Assembly (NCBI RefSeq): GCF_000368565.1
Contig: NZ_KB849554.1
Span: forward strand, 33,337 to 79,952
Origin: Acinetobacter gerneri DSM 14967 = CIP 107464 = MTCC 9824
GTDB lineage: Bacteria > Pseudomonadota > Gammaproteobacteria > Pseudomonadales > Moraxellaceae
DNA: 46,616 bases
Direction of reading: 5' to 3'
Under the pieces are notes generated by a model. It worked only from the letters and a program-made list of their open reading frames with translations. It was not told the DNA's origin and made no database searches. The position numbers were made by a program, and so were the translations under genes. Numbering within the stretch: position 1 is the stretch's first letter; each line of letters starts with the position of its first letter. Shown here in pieces: positions 41,794-46,616 of this stretch.

Positions 41794-42059
41794 CTTAAAC
41801 TGACAATATTTAGCTTATTTGAATTTATTTTGAATGAATACGTTGCATGATTTGAAATTATTTTCAAAAATTAAATGATTTAAGCGTTGATGTAGAATGA
41901 GAAATTTTATTTTTTTGAAAATAGAGGAGATTGAAGCTTCGGTTTGGCTCACTGAAAGACACATTTCTTTAAAAAAGTTTACATAAGCGTGTTGATCGTT
42001 CTCATGGGTTGTTTGAATAATATACAAGGCAAAGATCTTGAAATATATAAAAAAGATTT

Positions 42060-42222
42060 TATTTATCGTTAAAATGTCTAAAACTTAGAGAAAAATAGTC
42101 TTTTACGCTCTAAAAAAATACCGATATTCTTGCTGAAATATTCGGTGCTGTAGTTCCTGATGTATTTTTTAAAACTTGTGTTTTTATAGCTCATTCAACC
42201 TCCTTGAATGAGCTCTTTTTTT
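42060..42222 (+). ncRNA. Candidate small RNA with a CCUCC terminator loop
   Basis: A strong plus-strand terminator (42188-42222: AGCTCATTCAA, loop CCTCC, TTGAATGAGCT, then T7) has no gene before it: the nearest upstream gene, grpE, is on the other strand. An ACCGATATT / AATATTCGGT hairpin lies at 42120-42146. Two hairpins and a T-tail with an exposed CCUCC loop (anti-Shine-Dalgarno) look like a trans-acting sRNA. The 5' end and the promoter are not evident. The rest of the gap 41862-42351 shows no credible gene. Confidence 0.4.
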
Positions 42223-42351
42223 GCTTATTACAAACTAAATTTTTTTGATTTTAAATAACATAGCTCAAAACTTTAAAAATGTTTAAAAAAACATCCATTG
42301 AAGTGGATTATACTATGTACCTTGCAAAAGGGTAGATCTCAGAGTGTGTAT

Positions 42352-42588
42352 ATGAAAATGTCAGCGAAATTATCTCTATGTGCTGTGTTGGTTTTAGCTG
42401 CATCAGCTTGTACTTCAACACCAAATGCACACAATCAACAAAGTGTAAATGCGGGCAATACGACGATGATCGAAGGTCACCACTTGCATGCGCAAACCAA
42501 TGTCGCATTACAAGCTGATCCGACACTTACCCAAACTGAAGCAGCAAATACAGCGTCTGATCTTGATACTGATATCGCTGCTCAATAA
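42352..42588 (+). CDS. Small lipoprotein (NVAxQADPTL family, copy 1)
   Basis: 78 aa from the ATG at 42352 (MKMSAKLSLCAVLVLAA); the earlier start at 42298 gives a long unlikely leader. The signal peptide ends in a lipobox with cysteine 20 (LAASAC). The mature part is short and disordered, with NVALQADPTLTQTEAAN. It shares that motif with the lipoprotein at 43021, so they are diverged duplicates. Followed by its own terminator. Function unknown. Confidence 0.75.
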   Translation: MKMSAKLSLCAVLVLAASACTSTPNAHNQQSVNAGNTTMIEGHHLHAQTNVALQADPTLTQTEAANTASDLDTDIAAQ

Positions 42589-42622
42589 TCTATTGATAAA
42601 GTTCGATGGATAGAAAAAGATG

Positions 42623-42650
42623 ATGCTCGAATGATTCGGGCATTTTTTTT
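42623..42650 (+). terminator. Rho-independent terminator of lipoprotein copy 1
   Basis: ATGCTCGAA / TTCGGGCAT stem (one G-T pair), loop TGA, followed by T8. Downstream to 43020 the DNA is AT-rich, with a GAAAACC / GGTTTTC inverted repeat near 42805-42830 and no gene. Confidence 0.8.
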
Positions 42651-43020
42651 GAGTTTGATTTTCTAAAAATAAGGCAATAAGCATCAAATCAAAGCATTTT
42701 TAGTTAAAAAAATCGAATTTTTTGGCTTACATTGTTAAACATCCGCAATTTTATATTGCAGTAGTTATCTCAAATTTTTTATTTCAGTGCGCTTTTCTTG
42801 CTTGAAAACCATAAAAATATTCAGGTTTTCAAATGTTTATTTCAATATAAACACAATTTTTAGATAAATCTTTGATTTAATAAAAAATTGCAGAAGTTGT
42901 ACTTGAGCACCTTAAAAGTCCAACCAATCATGTGCGCGAGTCAAAGAAAAACAAGGAATCATAGGCCTCGCAAGACATTTTAGTGTTTTGCATTTTTATT
43001 TTGAAGAAAGAAGGAAATCA

Positions 43021-43269
43021 ATGATGAAAAAATTGGCTTTAATTTCACTTGTATTGGCTGGTTTGGCTGGTGCTACTGTTGGGTGTGCGTCTAAAGAAGT
43101 TGCTTCAAATCCTGAAACTGCATCGTCTCAAGCGCCTGTAGCGGATACGACGGCAAGTGCGGGTGCTCAAGGTAATGTTGCTGTTCAAGCTGACCCAACT
43201 TTACAATCAGACCAATCTCAAGCAGCACCAGCAGATAGCAGTGAAACTGCGCCAGCGACAGCTCAATAA
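43021..43269 (+). CDS. Small lipoprotein (NVAxQADPTL family, copy 2)
   Basis: 82 aa from the ATG at 43021, chosen for the AAGGAAATCA ribosome site. Signal peptide MMKKLALISLVLAGLAGATV with a probable lipid-modified cysteine in TVGC; threonine at -3 is unusual for a lipobox. The mature part is a low-complexity Ala/Ser/Gln/Pro tail containing NVAVQADPTLQSDQSQ, matching copy 1. Probably a surface or periplasmic lipoprotein without a fold. Function unknown. Confidence 0.7.
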   Translation: MMKKLALISLVLAGLAGATVGCASKEVASNPETASSQAPVADTTASAGAQGNVAVQADPTLQSDQSQAAPADSSETAPATAQ

Positions 43270-43343
43270 CTCTCAATAATTAAAAAACGCTTATTCAGAA
43301 CTGATCTAGATCAAATTCTATTCTGAATGTTTGAACCTTTGAG

Positions 43344-43381
43344 AATAGACAGTAGATCGGATGCCTGTACTGTCTATTTTT
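43344..43381 (+). terminator. Terminator-like hairpin after lipoprotein copy 2
   Basis: Perfect 11-bp stem AATAGACAGTA / TACTGTCTATT with a 13-base loop, followed by TTTTT. A second hairpin follows at once. Confidence 0.65.
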
Positions 43382-43383
43382 AC

Positions 43384-43414
43384 AAAAAAGCCCAATCAAA
43401 TGACTGGGCTTTTT
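43384..43414. terminator. Bidirectional Rho-independent terminator
   Basis: AAAAAGCCCA / TGGGCTTTTT stem with runs on both sides, between the convergent lipoprotein genes at 43021-43269 and 43432-44178. Confidence 0.85.
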
Positions 43415-43431
43415 CGCAATGCATCAATGGC

Positions 43432-44178
43432 TTATTTCTGTTTATCTTGATCTTTAGAATCTTGCCATCTTTTACGATTCTGTTGGTTGTTTTGCTGCGG
43501 TTTAGTGCTTTGTCCTGTGGCTTGGTTAGGTCGTTGCCCATTCCAACCATGTTGTTGATTGCTTTGTGTTGGACGTTGTCCCCAGCCTGGACGGTTATTT
43601 TGCCCATTTTGAGTTGGTCGTTGTTGACCTTGTCCCAACCAACCTGGTCGAGTGGTTGAAGTACTATTCTGTGGGCGATTAGACCAATCAGGTTTATTTT
43701 GTGGGCTTTGAGTGTTTGGTTTAGGGCGATTTTGATTCCACGTCCATTTTTGCTGATCTTTATTGCCATTTTGATCACGCCAGTCAGGACGCCGATTATC
43801 GTGCTGATTGTTTTGTTTCCAATCCCATTTTTGCTGATCATTTTTGTCATGATCACGGTTTTGATTCCACCTTGAATTTGGACGATTGCGATCATTCCAA
43901 TATTTTTGGCGACTTTGTGCAAAACGCATTTGCATATCGCGATCACGTTGCCAACGACTATAGTCATTTTTATAAATGACACGGTCGGTTTCCCAGATAT
44001 AGTTGTGATAAACGTTACTATAGTTACCATTATAATAACCAGAATAGCTATTATAATAAGTTGTTGGATAAGAATAGCCACCACTATAACCATTGCCATA
44101 ATAACCGTCGTCTAAAGCGACGCAACCTGAAAATAAAACGGTTGTGGCAAGGGAAAGCATTATAATTTTTGTAGCCAT
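43432..44178 (-). CDS. Low-complexity Asn/Gln/Trp/Arg-rich lipoprotein
   Basis: 248 aa from the ATG at 44178, with GGAGG eight bases upstream; the frame to 44250 is an extension without a signal. Signal peptide and lipobox LFSGC (cysteine 19). After a Tyr/Gly/Ser region (YYGNGYSGGYSYPTTYYNSY) comes a short ordered part (ETDRVIYKNDYSRWQRDRDM). The C-terminal ~150 residues are repeats rich in N, Q, W, R and P: DQQKWDWKQN, DQQKWTWNQN, RPGWLGQGQ, RPGWGQRP, HGWNGQRP. It may be a surface scaffold or matrix-binding lipoprotein. Family unknown. Confidence 0.7.
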   Translation of the reverse strand: MATKIIMLSLATTVLFSGCVALDDGYYGNGYSGGYSYPTTYYNSYSGYYNGNYSNVYHNYIWETDRVIYKNDYSRWQRDRDMQMRFAQSRQKYWNDRNRPNSRWNQNRDHDKNDQQKWDWKQNNQHDNRRPDWRDQNGNKDQQKWTWNQNRPKPNTQSPQNKPDWSNRPQNSTSTTRPGWLGQGQQRPTQNGQNNRPGWGQRPTQSNQQHGWNGQRPNQATGQSTKPQQNNQQNRKRWQDSKDQDKQK

Positions 44179-44381
44179 GAGATGACCTCCAGCAAATTGT
44201 GCAGGAATAGCCAAAAAATTCCTGTTTCGTAGATAAATTGTCAATGACAAATGCTATGTGCTCAGATTAGCTTATTCTAGTTAAGAATTTGTATATAGAT
44301 TAGTAGACTTGTATAAGAATATAGTCATAAATCACGTGATCGTGTAGACAATATGAAGGGTCTAAAAGAAGAGGCGGACAC

Positions 44382-45455
44382 ATGGTCAATGTAAAAAAGA
44401 ATCTTCAAGAATTTGCTGATAAAGGACAAGGACCTGCAGCACGTTCACTTGATCGACTTCCTTCATTTGCTCAGGAAGCGATCGTTAAATTGTTGGGATA
44501 CCCTTATCAATATCCACAATTAGATAGTTTTACTAAATGTCTGATGGCTGTTCAGCATAAACAAGGAATTCGTGGATTTTTAGGTAAGGGTGATATTGAA
44601 AAAGCACGTAAGCAGATGGATTTGCAAACGCAATCTATCGTCAATAAACCGACCCATGTCCAATTTGTTGAAGATATTCGTTTGCCATTGCAGAGCGGTA
44701 GTGTGTATGCACGACATTATCATCCTGCCCCCAACAAAAAGCTCCCATTGATTGTGTTTTATCATGGCGGTGGTTTTGTGGCAGGAAGTGTAGATTCTCA
44801 TGATGAAATGTGCCGTTTACTTGCAGTGCATAGCAAATCTCAGGTGTTAAGCATTGATTATCCACTTGCACCAGAGGTTGGTCCTCATGCGCTTATTCAA
44901 TCGTGCGAAGATGCTTTGGCTTGGGTTTATCAAAATCGCCGAAACTTTAAAATTTTGAAAAATAAAATTGCGATTGCAGGCGATAGCGCAGGTGGCAATA
45001 TCTGTGCAGTCTTGGCTCAGAGAACGTCGAGAGCTGTTTATGCGCCGCAGGCACAATTTTTGATTTATCCAGCTGTTGATTTTAAAAGCCGTCATCCATC
45101 ATTCTTTGCCTATAAAGATGGTTTGGTGCTGACAGGTTCTGATATTGATATTGTCACTGAGAAATATCCAAATGCCTATCATGTCGATCTAGATGATACG
45201 GTTATTTCACCAACCTATGGCAATTTGAAAAAACTTGCACCAGCATACATCGTGACAGCAGGGCATGATGTCTTGCACGATGAAGGTAAGATCTATGCAT
45301 ATAAGCTACGCCAAAATGGTGTCAAAGTGCATTATCAAGATTATGAAGACCAAACACATGGATTTATTAATCTAACGCCAGTTTCGAAAAAAGCTAAAAA
45401 ATACGTGATTGAAATGAGCAAAGACTTTAGAAAATTCTGGGATAAATATAGTTAA
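44382..45455 (+). CDS. Alpha/beta-hydrolase, hormone-sensitive-lipase-type esterase
   Basis: 357 aa, no signal peptide. The HSL-family oxyanion motif HGGG is at 128-131 (VFYHGGGFVAGS), the nucleophile is S202 in AGDSAGGN, and the triad is completed by D296 (GHDVLHDEG) and H326 (TQTHGF region, read DQTHGFIN). An N-terminal cap of ~90 residues precedes the core. It should hydrolyse short- to medium-chain esters; no neighbour shows the natural substrate. Divergent from the low-complexity lipoprotein gene, with GAGGCGG before the ATG. Confidence 0.9.
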   Translation: MVNVKKNLQEFADKGQGPAARSLDRLPSFAQEAIVKLLGYPYQYPQLDSFTKCLMAVQHKQGIRGFLGKGDIEKARKQMDLQTQSIVNKPTHVQFVEDIRLPLQSGSVYARHYHPAPNKKLPLIVFYHGGGFVAGSVDSHDEMCRLLAVHSKSQVLSIDYPLAPEVGPHALIQSCEDALAWVYQNRRNFKILKNKIAIAGDSAGGNICAVLAQRTSRAVYAPQAQFLIYPAVDFKSRHPSFFAYKDGLVLTGSDIDIVTEKYPNAYHVDLDDTVISPTYGNLKKLAPAYIVTAGHDVLHDEGKIYAYKLRQNGVKVHYQDYEDQTHGFINLTPVSKKAKKYVIEMSKDFRKFWDKYS

Positions 45456-45466
45456 TAGTCACACAA

Positions 45467-45494
45467 AACTTGCGTTTCACGTGAAACGCAAGTT
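45467..45494. other. parS-like site inside a 28-bp perfect palindrome
   Basis: The 28 bp are perfectly self-complementary about 45480/45481. The central 16-mer CGTTTCACGTGAAACG (45473-45488) contains the 14-bp parS core GTTTCACGTGAAAC exactly. There is no T-run, so it is a poor terminator for the esterase gene ending 12 bp earlier. Likely a ParB-binding centromere site. A second such site is at 19583-19598. Confidence 0.65.
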
Positions 45495-45631
45495 GTTTCA
45501 CAATTAGAATAGAGAACTGTAATAGCGAATAAAATAAAGAGACCCTAATGACAATAAAATTTAACGGATAATCTTTGTATAAATCTCTAAGATAAACATT
45601 CTACCGTAACAACGAGATTGAGGAAAAGGCT

Positions 45632-46195
45632 TTGAAGAAAATTGCACTGGGGTTAACTTTAGCTTTGGCAAGCACCTATATGTATGCCAATACAAATATG
45701 CAAATTAAAACATCCATGGGAAATATCGACATCGAGCTTTATGACGACAAAGCGCCGATCTCGACTAAAAATTTTGAAAACTATGTAAAAAGCAATTTTT
45801 ATGCAGGCACAATTTTCCACCGCGTTATTCCTGGCTTTATGATTCAGGGCGGTGGCTTTGAAGCGAATATGGTGCAAAAGAGCACACAAGCACCGATTAA
45901 GAACGAATCTTTTAATGCATTGAAAAATGATCGTGGCACTTTGGCTATGGCGCGTACCAATGATCCTAACTCAGCAACAAGTCAGTTTTTTATCAATTTA
46001 ACGGATAACAACTTCTTAAATAGATCGAGCGGCAATCCGGGTTATGCGGTGTTTGGTAAAGTTGTTAAAGGGATGGAGATCGTAGACAAGATCGCGAAAG
46101 TACCTACATCTAACTACGGTGCGTTTGAAAATGTACCAAATCACCCTGTTAAAATCTTGTCTATACAAATGACAAGCACAAACCCTAAAAAATAA
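45632..46195 (+). CDS. Periplasmic cyclophilin-type peptidyl-prolyl isomerase
   Basis: 187 aa from a TTG start chosen because GAGGA lies seven bases upstream and a signal peptide (KKIALGLTLALASTYMYA) begins there. The cyclophilin core covers about 23-183: FHRVIPGFMIQGG with the active-site FHR, then SATSQFFINL and GYAVFGKVVKG. It is of the short bacterial PpiA type and should catalyse proline isomerisation during periplasmic folding. Monocistronic. Confidence 0.93.
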   Translation: MKKIALGLTLALASTYMYANTNMQIKTSMGNIDIELYDDKAPISTKNFENYVKSNFYAGTIFHRVIPGFMIQGGGFEANMVQKSTQAPIKNESFNALKNDRGTLAMARTNDPNSATSQFFINLTDNNFLNRSSGNPGYAVFGKVVKGMEIVDKIAKVPTSNYGAFENVPNHPVKILSIQMTSTNPKK

Positions 46196-46203
46196 TAAAA
46201 AAT

Positions 46204-46243
46204 AAAGCAGAAATATTAATGTCATATTTCTGCTTTAAATTTA
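46204..46243 (+). terminator. Probable Rho-independent terminator of the cyclophilin gene
   Basis: Perfect 13-bp stem AAAGCAGAAATAT / ATATTTCTGCTTT with loop TAATGTC, followed by only a weak T-rich tail (AAATTT). Confidence 0.7.
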
Positions 46244-46328
46244 AATGTTTAGCGATAAATTAGTATAAAAGTGAACCAAAATAGTGCATAAAAATACAAC
46301 ACTTAGAAAAACAATCAGTTAAAAGCAC

Positions 46329-46356
46329 TTGCGCACTAAAAAAAATGCCCTATAAT
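46329..46356 (+). promoter_or_regulatory. Strong promoter, probably of an rRNA operon
   Basis: TTGCGC (46329-46334), 16 bases, then a consensus TATAAT (46351-46356), with AT-rich DNA upstream like an UP element. It is followed by at least 260 bp without an ORF (46357-46616). That long untranslated leader and the strong -10 suit an rrn P1 promoter; the 16S gene would lie past the window edge. Confidence 0.55.
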
Positions 46357-46616
46357 GCACTCATCCCGACGCGATACAGCAAACGAACTTAGCTTAGAGG
46401 GTTAAGTTGTTGAGATTGTATTGTGTTAGATTTTCACTACTGATGAGGTGGTGAGTTGATCATTAAGAGATTATGAAGAACAACTTGTGTGGATTTTTGC
46501 TGGTTGATCATTGAAAAAAATTATCATTGATTGATTGGTAGAAATTACTCGAAGTTTATTTGAGAAATATTTGTCAGAAAATTGATGAGCCAAGTTTAAG
46601 AGCTTTACTTATAAAG
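46357..46616 (+). other. Untranslated leader, probably upstream of 16S rRNA
   Basis: No ORF. The sequence has several TTGATCATT/TTGATTG stretches and ends in TAAGAGCTTTACTTATAAAG. It looks like the pre-16S leader of an rRNA operon, but neither mature 16S nor a clear boxA is in the window, so this rests on context and on the promoter. Confidence 0.45.

Noticed and set aside
41815..42027. 70-aa minus-strand frame upstream of grpE
   Set aside because: No ribosome site, odd composition and no family likeness; it runs toward the grpE heat-shock promoter and is most likely chance.
43380..44099. 239-aa minus-strand open frame with many Ile/Met/Val residues
   Set aside because: It is the shifted frame of the low-complexity lipoprotein gene, with no ribosome site or signal, and is open only because of the repeat composition.
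1..46616. CRISPR arrays, tRNA genes and prophage genes
   Set aside because: Looked for and not seen: no regularly spaced direct repeats other than the AT motif at 35.9-36.4 kb, no tRNA cloverleaf recognised, no phage structural genes.

Overview
The window looks like a piece of an Acinetobacter-type gammaproteobacterial chromosome. The DNA is AT-rich. It carries a NahG/SalA-type salicylate hydroxylase, an RcnR-type dmeR beside dmeF, a BLUF photosensor resembling BlsA, mpl, purEK, grpE/dnaK, and an Acinetobacter-style VgrG/Rhs polymorphic-toxin island. The genus is inferred from gene content; no search was possible.

Region 1 (1-13.6 kb, almost all minus strand) is a type VI secretion cargo island. 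In transcription order it holds vgrG, a 485-aa candidate effector with two membrane segments, two paralogous ~390-aa proteins (probable immunity proteins), a 5'-truncated rhs gene with an intact C-terminal toxin and a small immunity gene, and then a trail of displaced rhs C-terminal cassettes. Those orphan cassettes keep only the end of the Rhs core, a toxin tip and an immunity gene. They are decayed by stop codons, a one-base frameshift, two small hairpin insertions and two IS30-family elements.

Region 2 (14-20.4 kb) has a secreted OB-fold protein, a salicylate cluster (MFS transporter, salicylate 1-monooxygenase, LysR regulator), a divergent dmeR/dmeF metal-efflux pair with two visible operators, and a periplasmic DsbC-like protein. 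Region 3 (20.4-35.7 kb) is mostly housekeeping: hpt, guaD, a TerC/Alx membrane protein behind a yybP-ykoY manganese riboswitch with a terminator abutting the start codon, sotB-like and AEC transporters, a tandem GNAT pair, the BLUF protein, mpl, a 266-bp MITE, and purE-purK.

Region 4 (35.7-46.6 kb) starts with a very AT-rich gap holding DnaA boxes and 12 copies of a TRAATTYAAA motif, four of them at exact 19-bp spacing. It continues with an MltB-like transglycosylase, a gene split by an in-frame TAG, grpE and dnaK (each with a sigma-32-type promoter), three small lipoprotein genes, an esterase, a parS-like palindrome, a periplasmic cyclophilin, and a strong promoter at the right edge that looks like the start of an rRNA operon. 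The DnaA-box/iteron-like gap, two parS-like sites (19.58 and 45.47 kb) and the rrn-like promoter together suggest that this segment lies close to the chromosomal origin. That is an inference.
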